IMG/VR virus record: IMGVR_UViG_3300005527_000066
Location: 1-64,000 of that record
Source: a virus
Strand: one strand, 5' to 3'
Length of the DNA: 64,000 bases
The notes below the pieces were generated by a model, which saw only the letters and a program-made list of their open reading frames with translations, did not search any database and was not told the DNA's origin. This document shows positions 37,978-47,085 of this stretch, piece by piece (the stretch's first letter is position 1; each line of letters begins with the position of its first letter). A program made the position numbers and the translations under genes.

Positions 37978-37990
37978 GTAAATATATAAA

Positions 37991-38380
37991 ATGACTTTTC
38001 TTGAATTTTTTAATATAGATAAAAAAATAAATTCTATAGATACTGGTTCTTTATCTCCAGACAAAAGAACTCATAGACATGAAAAAGGTATGTATGCTGT
38101 TAATCAAGCAACAGGTAAAACTAAAAATGTAAATGGTGTAGCTAGATATTTAACAACTAAGAATGATGAAATAAATCAATGCATAAGAACCGGTAAAGAT
38201 GTTCCATTAAGTTTAGCTAAAGCAGAACAATTAAAGAAACAATATGGATTGATTCCTACCGCAGAAGAACCAGAAAAAGCGATAAAACAAACTAAAGTTT
38301 ATTTATCTATGAATCCAAATGGGTCATATAAGCTAACATTTAAAGGAGACGTATATGGAAAAGGTAAGGTTTTTAGATAA
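37991..38380 (+). CDS. Putative internal head protein with FLEFF leader
   Basis: 129 residues. MTFLEFFNID resembles the FKEYF leader but with Asp in place of the Glu. The body has RTHRHEKGMYAVNQATGKTK, NGVARYLTTKNDEINQCIRTGKDV and KVYLSMNPNGSYKLTFKGDVY. TAAATA lies 6 nt before the ATG. The 3' end overlaps the neck-like gene by 26 bp in another frame. No domain recognised. Confidence 0.6.
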   Translation: MTFLEFFNIDKKINSIDTGSLSPDKRTHRHEKGMYAVNQATGKTKNVNGVARYLTTKNDEINQCIRTGKDVPLSLAKAEQLKKQYGLIPTAEEPEKAIKQTKVYLSMNPNGSYKLTFKGDVYGKGKVFR

Positions 38381-38987
38381 AAGTAGAAACTTTCAAGAGA
38401 GATTAAACTTTTCAAATTGGTGGAAAGAACAGATAAGCATGTATGGACAAGAAGTTAATTTCTTCTCCAACTTATCAAATTTAAACTCTATGAATCCTCT
38501 TTACGGAGAAGACCCAGCTGCTGGTTATGGAGAAGGTAAAAAACTTATAGTTCAATTAAACTTAAATAATGATGCATATTTATTATCTAAGTTTGGTGTA
38601 TTAGCAGATAGTGATATGACTGGAGTTATACATCCTATAATGTTTGAAGATGTATTTGGGGATGGAGCAGAGCCTAAAATGGGAGATTTAATGGAGCTAT
38701 CTGAGTTTGGGTTGGATAGGATACATTTTCCAAAACGAGGCGCTACTGTTTACGAATTAACAGAAGTTATAGATGAGTTTCAGCTTAATGCTATAGCAGG
38801 ACATTATGTTTGGTTTTTTAAAGCTAAACGTTACGACTTCTCGCACGAATCTGGATCTCCGGGTGCTGGTCAAGGAAATAATCCTAATAATGATAATGAT
38901 ATAATAGAAGAAGTATCTAAACAAAACTTCAACTATGAAGATGGTGATAGTTTATGTTCAGATACTTCAGTATATGGTGACTATTAA
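38355..38987 (+). CDS. Neck protein, T4 gp14-like
   Basis: 210 residues. NPLYGEDPAAGYGEGKKLIV, YLLSKFGVLADSD, PKMGDLMELSEFGLDRIHFP and IAGHYVWFFKAKRYDFSHES follow the order of elements in T4 neck protein gp14 (FGEDL, FLSKFG, P-GDLIYFP, W-FxYS-E). Acidic C-terminus. In T4, gp14 joins gp13 at the portal vertex to receive the tail. The long overlap with the preceding gene is unusual but both frames look coding. Confidence 0.65.
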   Translation: MEKVRFLDKSRNFQERLNFSNWWKEQISMYGQEVNFFSNLSNLNSMNPLYGEDPAAGYGEGKKLIVQLNLNNDAYLLSKFGVLADSDMTGVIHPIMFEDVFGDGAEPKMGDLMELSEFGLDRIHFPKRGATVYELTEVIDEFQLNAIAGHYVWFFKAKRYDFSHESGSPGAGQGNNPNNDNDIIEEVSKQNFNYEDGDSLCSDTSVYGDY

Positions 38988-39250
38988 ATAGATATTTTTT
39001 CTACTTGATCGTCAAAATAGAAATTAATATTATACTCTTGTTCTAATATTTTTCTTAGATATATATCCTGAGTTGATTCTATATATTTGTTTATAGCTAT
39101 TGGTTTAAGTTTAGATTTAAAAGATACTTTCTTTTTTTCTGCGGTTTCCGCTATCATATTTACCGCTTCGTATAATGCTATCCATCTAGCCCACACGATT
39201 GATTCTTCATGTATAGCCGACCATTTACTCTTTTTATTTTTATTGTTCAT
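38984..39250 (-). CDS. Small helical basic protein
   Basis: 88 residues: MNNKNKKSKWSAIHEESIVW, then ARWIALYEAVNMIAETAEKKKVSFKSKL and YLRKILEQEYNINFYFDDQVEKI. Predicted helices with a short final strand. Overlaps its upstream neighbour by 11 bp and the convergent neck gene by 4 bp. No family recognised. Confidence 0.6.
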   Translation of the reverse strand: MNNKNKKSKWSAIHEESIVWARWIALYEAVNMIAETAEKKKVSFKSKLKPIAINKYIESTQDIYLRKILEQEYNINFYFDDQVEKISI

Positions 39251-39692
39251 TTAATAATTCCTTATCTAATAATTCTTTATCTCTTATTGATACTCCGGTT
39301 GATGTAACCGGTAAATTTAATATTTCAGTTTGTCTAGCGACAACGAATTGTATTTTAACAGAATTTCTTTTATCACATTTTAAACACGTAAATTGAAAAG
39401 TTTCAGATTCATCTGGAACAAAAGTCATTACGTTCTGTTGGTTGCAATAAGAGCATTGTAAAATTGTAGATAGTGGTTCTAGATTATCTAACTGTTTTTG
39501 AATGCTTTGTTGTATTAAATATGAGTTTAATACATTACCAACAAATGAAAATAGTATATATTGACAAGAAAAAGCCAATAAAAATGTTGTTGTAAAATCC
39601 CCACCTATATTTTTTATAGCTAATCCTATAACTGTTGATATAACTATTACGACTAGCGTAGATTTGAATATTTTCTTAAATTTTTCTTTCAT
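39240..39692 (-). CDS. Membrane protein with cytoplasmic zinc ribbon
   Basis: 150 residues from the ATG at 39692 (MKEKFKKIFKSTLVVIVIST). Two membrane segments (about 10-28 and 37-58) are followed by a CSYCNQ...CLKCDK zinc ribbon (about 82-110), with LSTILQ before it, and an acidic end EILNLPVTSTGVSI. Topology puts the ribbon on the cytoplasmic side. Similar small proteins occur in T4-like marine phages without known role. Confidence 0.6.
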   Translation of the reverse strand: MKEKFKKIFKSTLVVIVISTVIGLAIKNIGGDFTTTFLLAFSCQYILFSFVGNVLNSYLIQQSIQKQLDNLEPLSTILQCSYCNQQNVMTFVPDESETFQFTCLKCDKRNSVKIQFVVARQTEILNLPVTSTGVSIRDKELLDKELLNEQ

Positions 39693-39730
39693 TACAAAAA
39701 TAATATTATACAAATATTATATTGTCAATA

Positions 39731-40225
39731 TTATTTAGTTGGTAATTTAATTGAAACTTCTTGCTGTTTTAAGCTATTAGGATTATTGCTTTGTGATGCA
39801 TTAATCTTTATTTCTGGAGTTTTTTCTACTCCTAAGTCGGAAATTTCATCTACTTTAAATGCAACTTTTTTAATACCTTCTAGAAGTTTTAAACAATATT
39901 TTTTTAACTTATTTAAATCGTTTTTTTGGTTTACGTCTAAAGATTTATTTTTTTGTGCTTCTACTATTTTTGTAGTTCCATTAAGCAAAAAAACAAAACT
40001 TTGAGATAAGTCATCACTTACCGTTTGTAATGGATATGGATATGATATTGGATTATTAGGATGTTCTTGTTCTATGTTTTGAGCGCCTTGATTTTGATAT
40101 GGATAGTGGTATCCGTCTCTTGATGATACAGGAGCAAAATCTTTTCTAGGTGCAGAACTAGAAGCTGGATATGATTTATTAACGTTAGTATCGTATATTT
40201 CGTTTACTAACTTATTAAAGTTCAT
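39731..40225 (-). CDS. Putative head protein with LVNEI start
   Basis: 164 residues from the ATG at 40225, which overlaps the zinc-ribbon gene's stop; the longer start at 40258 lies inside that gene. MNFNKLVNEIYDTNVNKS is of the same short-helix type as the other leaders (L-V-N-E). A Pro/Tyr/Gln-rich middle (SYPASSSAPRKDF, YPYQNQGAQ), then a helical part (LSQSFVFLLNGTTKIVEAQKN, LNKLKKYCLKLLEGIKKVAFK). Function unknown. Confidence 0.6.
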   Translation of the reverse strand: MNFNKLVNEIYDTNVNKSYPASSSAPRKDFAPVSSRDGYHYPYQNQGAQNIEQEHPNNPISYPYPLQTVSDDLSQSFVFLLNGTTKIVEAQKNKSLDVNQKNDLNKLKKYCLKLLEGIKKVAFKVDEISDLGVEKTPEIKINASQSNNPNSLKQQEVSIKLPTK

Positions 40226-40404
40226 TTTACTACGCCTACTTTTGTGAGGTTTCCACATCTAGAGCAAACCCATCTGCATTCATTTACTACTTGTTTTGTT
40301 TGCGGATTCGTTCTTGGTGTCACTTTACCTTGAATGAAAGCACCGCAAAAAGTACAACCAATCGGTTTATTTTCCACGGTTTGATATTGTGGTGTGTTGT
40401 TCAT
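40222..40404 (-). CDS. Small zinc-ribbon protein
   Basis: 60 residues from the ATG at 40404 (MNNTPQYQTVENKPIG); an ATG at 40440 overlaps the PhoH gene. CTFCGAFIQG....ECRWVCSRCGN gives two C-x-x-C pairs 24-27 residues apart: a zinc ribbon of the type that binds nucleic acid or RNA polymerase. Overlaps the next gene by ATGA. A late-transcription or packaging accessory role is possible. Confidence 0.6.
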   Translation of the reverse strand: MNNTPQYQTVENKPIGCTFCGAFIQGKVTPRTNPQTKQVVNECRWVCSRCGNLTKVGVVK

Positions 40405-40415
40405 AATATAATTAC

Positions 40416-41240
40416 TTATTTGTGATCCCCCGGTTTCCAAGAATCTTTTTTAAATTCTTCTATTTTTGGAACATTTAATTCTTTGAATTTATGTGTTATA
40501 AACCTACAAAGTTCTGATCTTACGATATCAGCTTCTGTTAATTCCATACAAATGATTCCGTTTTCTCTAGATTCTTCATTATTAAATAAGTCATACACTT
40601 TACTGAATCCTGATTTTCCTTGTGGTAAATCGCTTTGTTCTGGATCACCACATAAAAATACTTTTGAAAATTCACCAATTCTACTCATAATTGTTTGTAA
40701 TTCTTTGGTAGAAAAATTTTGAACTTCATCCGCACAAACAAACTTTGCAGAAAAATGTAATCCTCTTGCAAAATTTATCGGACAAATTGTAAGTCTATTA
40801 TCTTTTTGTAATCTATCTATATTGGGTTTACTTAAAAGCTCAGAAAATTTATCATGAAATGGTGTCAAATACACATTAAACTTCTCCATGATATCGCCCG
40901 GCAAAAATCCTAATTTTGAATCGGATGATTCTACAGCAGATCTTACCAAGACTAAATCTGAAACTCTTCTCTTGTTTAAAAGAGTTAAACCACAATACAT
41001 CGATAAAATAGTTTTTGACGTACCAGCTGGTCCCTTTAATAATAAAACTTTTGTTTTTTTATCTAAAAAATTTGAAATTATCTCTTTTTGTTTTTCTGTC
41101 CAAGGTAATTCTTTAATAGATAACTCGAAATTTATTTTTTCACTTTGAAAGACATATGGTGAATTATCTTTTTCAATTTCGTTTGAGTTAATCGATAGCT
41201 CTTGCGAACTATCTTTCCTACGATTTTTTTTGTTTTTCAT
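40416..41240 (-). CDS. phoH: PhoH-like ATPase
   Basis: 274 residues. WTEKQKEIISNFLDKKTKVL, Walker A GPAGTSKT (70-77), DLVLVRSAVESSDSKLGFLPGD, Walker B VCADEVQNFS, and sensor FLCGDPEQSDLPQGKSGFS are all PhoH signatures. PhoH is a P-loop ATPase/RNA helicase-like protein, common in marine phages, of uncertain role in phage growth. A disordered Lys/Asn/Ser-rich tail of about 35 residues precedes the domain. Confidence 0.9.
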   Translation of the reverse strand: MKNKKNRRKDSSQELSINSNEIEKDNSPYVFQSEKINFELSIKELPWTEKQKEIISNFLDKKTKVLLLKGPAGTSKTILSMYCGLTLLNKRRVSDLVLVRSAVESSDSKLGFLPGDIMEKFNVYLTPFHDKFSELLSKPNIDRLQKDNRLTICPINFARGLHFSAKFVCADEVQNFSTKELQTIMSRIGEFSKVFLCGDPEQSDLPQGKSGFSKVYDLFNNEESRENGIICMELTEADIVRSELCRFITHKFKELNVPKIEEFKKDSWKPGDHK

Positions 41241-41264
41241 TAAATTTTTTAAATGTAAAAAATA

Positions 41265-41702
41265 TTAAGCCTTTGGTCCCTGTGAAGTATATGATGTTGG
41301 GGATGTTGGAGTATTAGGTTTAGGAGATGCTTGTTGTTGTTGTGCTATATTTTTTTCAGCTTCTGGTTCTTGATTATTTTGGGTGTTTTGTAATTCTAAA
41401 TCTTTTAGATCCATTCCATTTTTATTTAGTTCCTGTTTAAATATTTCTAAATTTGTAGGACTCTTTTTAAGATTTAAAATAAAATTATCGAAACTATCTG
41501 GAGATTTTAAATCCACAGGATTTACATCTTTATTGAATTGTGGTAATAGTTTTGTCAAAACGTCTGCGACCTTTTTAAGATCTGCGTTTGGCGCTACATT
41601 TAATGTTTTAAAAACATTTGGGTTTATATTTACAGCAGAAGATGTAGATGATCCAATTTGTTCTGAAATGTAGTTTTCTATTACAGTATCGAATTTTTTC
41701 AT
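41265..41702 (-). CDS. Putative internal head protein with IENYISEQ leader
   Basis: 145 residues. MKKFDTVIENYISEQ (I-S-E before Gln) resembles the other leaders. Then helices ADLKKVADVLTKLLPQFNKD, FDNFILNLKKSPTNLEIF and a disordered Gln/Pro/Thr-rich tail. The tail and overall charge fit a core protein of the head. No family known. Confidence 0.6.
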   Translation of the reverse strand: MKKFDTVIENYISEQIGSSTSSAVNINPNVFKTLNVAPNADLKKVADVLTKLLPQFNKDVNPVDLKSPDSFDNFILNLKKSPTNLEIFKQELNKNGMDLKDLELQNTQNNQEPEAEKNIAQQQQASPKPNTPTSPTSYTSQGPKA

Positions 41703-41724
41703 TGTAAAAATAACTTACCAGAAA

Positions 41725-42009
41725 TTACCAATCTTTGCAAGCTTGATATTTTGCGGTTCCGGGTTTTGCCGATGAACATTTATGTCTAGCTCTAAATGAT
41801 TTTTTTCTTTTAGTATTACCGGATTTTCCAGTCACTCTAACTCCCTTTTGACCCCAATGAACTCTCTTGTATCCTCCACCACTTGGGTTTTTAACGCATT
41901 TCATCCATTTTTTACCTTTTGCTGTTGATGTAGCTTTTTTGGTTGGTCCTGTGCATTTAGCTTCTTCCAGTAGCGAGGAAACGAGTAGATCAAATTTATT
42001 AGTGTTCAT
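41725..42009 (-). CDS. Basic Lys/Cys-rich protein with LEEA leader
   Basis: 94 residues, with TATAAATA 8 nt upstream. Leader MNTNKFDLLVSSLLEEAK, with L-E-E before Ala. Body: CTGPTKKATSTAKGKKWMKC, GGYKRVHWGQKGVRVTG and RARHKCSSAKPGTAKYQACKDW. Strongly basic with paired Cys. Very like the leader-plus-basic-body plan at 13491 and 13655. Probably a DNA-binding protein inside the head. Confidence 0.7.
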   Translation of the reverse strand: MNTNKFDLLVSSLLEEAKCTGPTKKATSTAKGKKWMKCVKNPSGGGYKRVHWGQKGVRVTGKSGNTKRKKSFRARHKCSSAKPGTAKYQACKDW

Positions 42010-42017
42010 ACATTGTA

Positions 42018-42025
42018 TATTTATA
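42018..42025 (-). promoter_or_regulatory. TATAAATA late-type box (minus strand)
   Basis: Exact octamer on the minus strand 8 nt before the ATG at 42009, in the divergent gap before the tail sheath. Confidence 0.5.
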
Positions 42026-42089
42026 TTTAGTTTAATTTAAAACAAATTGTAAAAATGATATTTTTTAAAGGTAAATATTGATATACATT

Positions 42090-44804
42090 ATGGCATCAAG
42101 AACAATAGCATCACCCGGAGTACAAATAACTGAACAGGACTTATCTATTATAACAAGACCAATTGGAGCTACTGACGTTTTAATATCAGGCTTTGCCCCT
42201 CAAGGTCCAACTGAAACATTAGTTAATGTTACTGATATCAGTGAATTTGAACAAATTTATGGAACACCAACAAATGCCGCTGAAAGATATTTGTATCATT
42301 CTGCAAAGCAAATTTTAAATACTTCTCCAGCAAACTTACTCGTTTCTAGATTACCATATGGTTCTGGAATGGGAGAAGGATATACTAATTCATATAGTGC
42401 ATTAGTATATGGAATTTCTGGTGTTTTTGAAGAAATAATTGAAACTAGATCTTATCCATTAAATAACATCATTACTGTAGATGGCGTAAACGAGTCTGAG
42501 TTATTATCAAATCTAGCTGCATTAGGTTCTCCATATTCTTTATATGCTACAACTACTGCCGCTCAAAATTTACCAAAATATAAATCAACAAATCCAATTG
42601 TTGATACCTTTGTTGATCAAGTAGTATATCCAACTCTTAGTACATTGAGAGTAGCTGGTGCAACTGTAGATGATGTAGTTTCAAATACATTTGCGTTAAC
42701 CGCATCTGCTCCATTTTCAAGTTATCCGCAATTAACTTCTTTATTTAATTTGTATGCATCTGATATATTCCCAGTAACTCAAAACCAATGGGTTGCTACT
42801 GAAGTATTAAATGATGGTGTAGAATGGTGGAGAACATTAACTGTTAAAACTACTGCTACTCAACAAGTAGTAACAAATTATGTTATTTCTGTAAGTACAT
42901 ATAATGAAAACATTAATACCTCAACAGTAATAAATCCTGTTACGAGTTTAACCGACGCTAACAGCTATTTACTTCTTCCTCCAATTTCTATATTATTAAC
43001 TGATGATCAATATAATCAAATTGCATCAAATAGTATTGATTGGCAGAATTTAATATCTACAAATTCAAATACTTTATCTTCATTTTCTTCATTAGGTAAA
43101 GCTGGCTTAATCGTTTTAAACGATTCAAAAACAAGCATAAACAATCTTTTTGAAGGTTACTATGTTGGCATAGCAGACAATAGAAACGTAAACCCAGCTA
43201 CAGATTATGATTCTATAACTGCGATAAATACCACTCAAACTTTATCTTCAATTGGTGGTTCTATTGGAATTCAGCCATTTGCTAAAATTCCAGAATCAAG
43301 ATTGAATTTTAAATTAACTCAAGAGTATACTGGATTCGCTGGAGATTGTATATCCGAATCATTGGAGGCATATCCTACTGGCTATGACTTTGCCACATCA
43401 TCATTTGATGATAGCTTAATTTTAGTTCTCTTTAAATTAAACACATCTATCTACAATAGAGATACCGTTGTACTTGATTATAGAGTAGCTGAAGGATATT
43501 CCGGTTCTTTATATTCAAAGAGAACACAAAACAATCCTACTTTTGGAACTCCAAATACATTCTTCTTAGATAACGTAGTAGAAAAAAGATCTAATAACAT
43601 TAAAGTTGTAACAAATCCATATATTTCAACTTATGGAAAATGGGTTTCTGATAATGGACAACCAGCTAAAAAAGTTAGAGTTTCTGATAAAGCCAAAGCT
43701 GCATATCCAGTTGGTGTATATGTTTCCGAAAATGATTTTGAAAATACTGATTTAGGAAACGTTCCATCAAAATTACAAAGAGTATTAAATACAATTCAAA
43801 ACGACGAAACATTAAATATCGATGTAGTAGCCGAATGTGGATTAGGAACTATTTGGGCTGGTGCAAAAGCTAGAAAATTAGCTGATGGATTATCTGAATA
43901 TATTTTCGATGAAAATTATTCTGTTGATATATCAGAATTAAAAGATACCTCTGGAGCTATCGTAACAGGTATAAACGCCGACTACCAAGCTCTTGCTAAT
44001 AAATTCTTAACTTTTGTTTCTGATAGAAAAGATCACGTTTTCATAGCAGACCCATTAAGATACATTTTTGTTTCTGGAAAAAATTATAAAACAACAGCTA
44101 GAAAAAATTATGTATTCTCTAATGATGTTTATTGGCCAATGAAAAATCAATTTGCTGCTTTCCAATCCAGCTATTCATGCGTATATGGAAACTGGTTGAG
44201 AGTTGCTGATGATTTTTCAGATCAATTCGTTTGGGTTCCATCTTCAGCATTTGCCGCTGGTGTATTTGCAACAACTTCACAAGTTGCTTTCCCATGGGCC
44301 GCTCCTGCTGGTTTAAATAGAGGAAATCTATTAAATGTTATAGATTTAGGTATAACACCAAATCAAAAACAATCAGATTTATTATATAAAATAAACATAA
44401 ACCCAATTTCATTCTTTGGAAATGATGGATATGCTATATTCGGTCAAAAGACTTTATATCGCAAACCTTCCGCATTCGATAGAATTAACGTTCGTAGATT
44501 GTTCTTAACTTTAGAAAAAGAAACTAAACAGTTATTAAAATACTACGTCTTCGAACCAAACACATTCACAACAAGACAGAGATTAATTGGTTCATTACAA
44601 CCAACATTTGATAAAGCTAAATTAAATGACGGTTTATATGAATATCAAATTATCTGTGATGAAAGAAATAACACTCCAGATGTTATTGATAATAATGAAA
44701 TGAAAATATCAATATACATCAAACCAGTAAGAACAGCTGAGTTCATATTGGCGGACTTCATCGCAACAAGAACTGGAGTTTCTTTCTCTGAATTGATAGG
44801 ATAA
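42090..44804 (+). CDS. Contractile tail sheath protein (T4 gp18-like)
   Basis: 904 residues from the ATG at 42090 (MASRTIASPGVQITEQDLS); a TTG further upstream is less likely. The N-terminus SPGVQ..E.D and FAPQGPTETLVNVTDISEFEQIYG are sheath signatures, and the C-terminal domain with FAAFQSSYSCVYGNWLRVADD, PWAAPAGLNRGNL and FDRINVRRLFLTLEKETKQLL is the conserved handshake and core part. It is longer than T4 gp18 (659) through insertions in the middle. It forms the outer contractile tube around gp19. TAAATA lies 12 nt before the ATG. Confidence 0.95.
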   Translation: MASRTIASPGVQITEQDLSIITRPIGATDVLISGFAPQGPTETLVNVTDISEFEQIYGTPTNAAERYLYHSAKQILNTSPANLLVSRLPYGSGMGEGYTNSYSALVYGISGVFEEIIETRSYPLNNIITVDGVNESELLSNLAALGSPYSLYATTTAAQNLPKYKSTNPIVDTFVDQVVYPTLSTLRVAGATVDDVVSNTFALTASAPFSSYPQLTSLFNLYASDIFPVTQNQWVATEVLNDGVEWWRTLTVKTTATQQVVTNYVISVSTYNENINTSTVINPVTSLTDANSYLLLPPISILLTDDQYNQIASNSIDWQNLISTNSNTLSSFSSLGKAGLIVLNDSKTSINNLFEGYYVGIADNRNVNPATDYDSITAINTTQTLSSIGGSIGIQPFAKIPESRLNFKLTQEYTGFAGDCISESLEAYPTGYDFATSSFDDSLILVLFKLNTSIYNRDTVVLDYRVAEGYSGSLYSKRTQNNPTFGTPNTFFLDNVVEKRSNNIKVVTNPYISTYGKWVSDNGQPAKKVRVSDKAKAAYPVGVYVSENDFENTDLGNVPSKLQRVLNTIQNDETLNIDVVAECGLGTIWAGAKARKLADGLSEYIFDENYSVDISELKDTSGAIVTGINADYQALANKFLTFVSDRKDHVFIADPLRYIFVSGKNYKTTARKNYVFSNDVYWPMKNQFAAFQSSYSCVYGNWLRVADDFSDQFVWVPSSAFAAGVFATTSQVAFPWAAPAGLNRGNLLNVIDLGITPNQKQSDLLYKININPISFFGNDGYAIFGQKTLYRKPSAFDRINVRRLFLTLEKETKQLLKYYVFEPNTFTTRQRLIGSLQPTFDKAKLNDGLYEYQIICDERNNTPDVIDNNEMKISIYIKPVRTAEFILADFIATRTGVSFSELIG

Positions 44805-44820
44805 AGGATAAATAATATAT

Positions 44821-45360
44821 ATGGCTGGATTACTCGACACCACTGGAATTGAAAACTTCTACAACGCGGCATCAATAAACGATTTTGCTAGACAAAATCT
44901 TTTTAGAGTTGTCGCATTAGGCGGAACACGTTTTACCGTTAATGAGTTGATGTATGTAACTACAACAACTCTTCCCGGCAGAGCTATTAACAATATTCAA
45001 GTACCATTTATGGGCTTGCAATTTAATGTCCCCGGAACCGCTAATTACCCAAATTCAAATGCTTGGAATCTAACATTTAGAGTTCCACAAAGTCTTTCTG
45101 TTAGAAGAAAGTTTGAAGATTGGACTAAATTAGTATTTGATGATGCTACTAGCACTGGTGCTTATAACATCCCAAGTAAAGATGTTTCCAATCAAGTTAT
45201 TTTAACACTTATAAATAAAGACGGTACTCCATTAAGAACATATACATTTTTTGGAGCTTACTGCGTAAGTTTAGGTGAGTTAACTTTGGATGTAACAACA
45301 GCTGGTGATATTTTAAATCAACAAGCTACTTTAGCATATCAATATTGGAGACTTACCTAA
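44821..45360 (+). CDS. Tail tube protein (T4 gp19-like)
   Basis: 179 residues. FARQNLFRVVALGGTRFTVN, VTTTTLPGRAINNIQVPFMG, LQFNVPGTANYPNSNAWNLTFRVP and GDILNQQATLAYQYWRL match T4-type tube monomers. They polymerise into the inner tube through which DNA passes. Directly after the sheath gene as in T4, with GATAAATA 6 nt before the ATG. Confidence 0.9.
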   Translation: MAGLLDTTGIENFYNAASINDFARQNLFRVVALGGTRFTVNELMYVTTTTLPGRAINNIQVPFMGLQFNVPGTANYPNSNAWNLTFRVPQSLSVRRKFEDWTKLVFDDATSTGAYNIPSKDVSNQVILTLINKDGTPLRTYTFFGAYCVSLGELTLDVTTAGDILNQQATLAYQYWRLT

Positions 45361-45381
45361 TACTTTTAAATAAGTATTATT

Positions 45382-46107
45382 GTGATATTCAGACCTTCAG
45401 ATACATCAAGAAGTCCTTATTCTTACTACCTAGACCTTTTAGGTTCTTGGTCTACTAACGTAGCATTAGCTAGTCAGTGGTTTGTATATTTTAATTTCGA
45501 TACATTAAAAAGAAACGGACTATTTAATAGCTTTGAAGTTTCGCTGAATGATTTTGAAGGTGAGAATGATTGGCAATTAAATGCTGATGTAACAAGAATG
45601 TTAGTTGATGGTAGATTACAACATTCATTTGAAAACTTAATAGGATGCGTATTTGCAAAAGAAGTTAAGCTTCCGCAAGAATCGGTAAATGCTTCTCACG
45701 AAGGATTATCTTACGGAGGTTATATGGCTCCAGCAACCGCATCAACTAGAAAACAACATGATTCTTTTTCTCTTACTTTATTGGAAACTAATGCGTCGTT
45801 TTTAGATTTAGTTATAAGACCATGGTTGATAACAGTTGGTTATAATGGTCTTGTAGCAAGACCAAAAACATCTTTTAAATATGTAAAAGCTGATTATGCT
45901 GATGTTGTTATGTTAGCAAAAGGTGGAGCATATTCAAATATGGTTATAAGAAAAATACATAGATTTTATAATGTAGCCCCAATAGCTATGGACGGAGAAT
46001 CATATTCTTATGCTCCAGATGGTCTTAAATTTAGCAATGCTTCTTTCGTATATGATAGGTATTGTGTATCCGATAAAAATACTGGAAATTTTATAGACGT
46101 CTATTAA
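45382..46107 (+). CDS. Second tail-tube-like protein (GTG start)
   Basis: 241 residues with a GTG start at 45382. ASQWFVYFNFDTLKRNGLFN, CVFAKEVKLPQESVN, DSFSLTLLETNASFLDLVIRPWL, RKIHRFYNVAPIAMDG and FSNASFVYDRYCV show the tube fold (strands plus an LPGE-like loop). It may be the tail terminator, a tube initiator or the first ring on the hub. Expressed behind gp19 on the same strand. Confidence 0.6.
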   Translation: MIFRPSDTSRSPYSYYLDLLGSWSTNVALASQWFVYFNFDTLKRNGLFNSFEVSLNDFEGENDWQLNADVTRMLVDGRLQHSFENLIGCVFAKEVKLPQESVNASHEGLSYGGYMAPATASTRKQHDSFSLTLLETNASFLDLVIRPWLITVGYNGLVARPKTSFKYVKADYADVVMLAKGGAYSNMVIRKIHRFYNVAPIAMDGESYSYAPDGLKFSNASFVYDRYCVSDKNTGNFIDVY

Positions 46108-46117
46108 TTAAATATAG

Positions 46118-47068
46118 ATGCATCAATATTTTAATCATAGTTTGGATTTACCATATTCAAATTCAGTTATAAAATATAGGGAATTAACAACTCAAGAACA
46201 AATTTTATTATCTAAAATAAATTTAACGGTTCCTTATAATAACGATGGATTTTATGAATATTTTTGCGTTTTAAATGATATACTTAAAAATTGTATAAAG
46301 AATCCAGATATGTTAGATCAAATGGACATAATGGAATATGTTATGTTTGTGACAAAATTAAGAATTTTAAGTATTGGAAATACTATAGAATTTATAATAG
46401 AAAATACAGAACAAGAAAACATAAAGAAACAGAAAATAATAATTAATTTATCTTTCTTTATAAAAGAGTTATATAATAATTCTAAATCATTTTTAGATGA
46501 AAAAATTAGAGAAAAAAATATAAACATAAATTTTAAATGGCCGTCAGTAAAAGATATAGATATTTTTTTAAAGGCTAGTGATATAGACACTATAAGCAAA
46601 ACTCTTGGGGAATTTATAAAAGATATAAAAATAGAAAACGCATCAATAAATTTTCAAAAATTTAATAATGAACAAAAACAAGAATTGTTAGATAAACTAT
46701 CTATAAGTTTAAAACAAAAAATAGAAAATAAAATATTTCAAAATTTAGAATCTTTAATGGATAAAAATTTATTAGGTATAGATTATTTTAAAAATCAAAA
46801 GTTTAGTATATACGGGTTTGGGTTTATTTCTTTTTTAAGGATGTTTTTTTCTTATGATATTAAAAATCTTTTTCAGGAAATACATTATCTATCCGATTCC
46901 GGTTTAGATTCAAATTACATATTAAATATATCTCCATCAGAAAGAAAAATTTATATTAATATAGTAAATGAACATAATAAAGCAAAACAATCATCAAGCT
47001 CCGGAGAATCATCTATAGGAACTTCTAAAACATTAGAGGATTTAGCTGTTGAATTCAACCAACAATAA
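46118..47068 (+). CDS. Baseplate hub assembly protein, gp26/gp51-like (copy 1)
   Basis: 316 residues. LPYSNSVIKYRELTTQEQILLSK is the typical opening of T4-type hub assembly proteins (a strand, then K-EL-T--EQK). Then helical: YFCVLNDILKNCIK, MEYVMFVTKLRIL, and C-terminal NLFQEIHYLSDSG. A Ser-rich loop KQSSSSGESSIG is near the end. It probably helps to build the baseplate hub rather than staying in the virion. Spaced 18 nt from its paralogue. Confidence 0.55.
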   Translation: MHQYFNHSLDLPYSNSVIKYRELTTQEQILLSKINLTVPYNNDGFYEYFCVLNDILKNCIKNPDMLDQMDIMEYVMFVTKLRILSIGNTIEFIIENTEQENIKKQKIIINLSFFIKELYNNSKSFLDEKIREKNININFKWPSVKDIDIFLKASDIDTISKTLGEFIKDIKIENASINFQKFNNEQKQELLDKLSISLKQKIENKIFQNLESLMDKNLLGIDYFKNQKFSIYGFGFISFLRMFFSYDIKNLFQEIHYLSDSGLDSNYILNISPSERKIYINIVNEHNKAKQSSSSGESSIGTSKTLEDLAVEFNQQ

Positions 47069-47076
47069 TATAAATA
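47069..47076 (+). promoter_or_regulatory. TATAAATA late-type box
   Basis: Exact octamer spanning the stop codon of the previous gene, 9 nt before the ATG at 47086. Confidence 0.5.
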
Positions 47077-47085
47077 CTTTTTATT

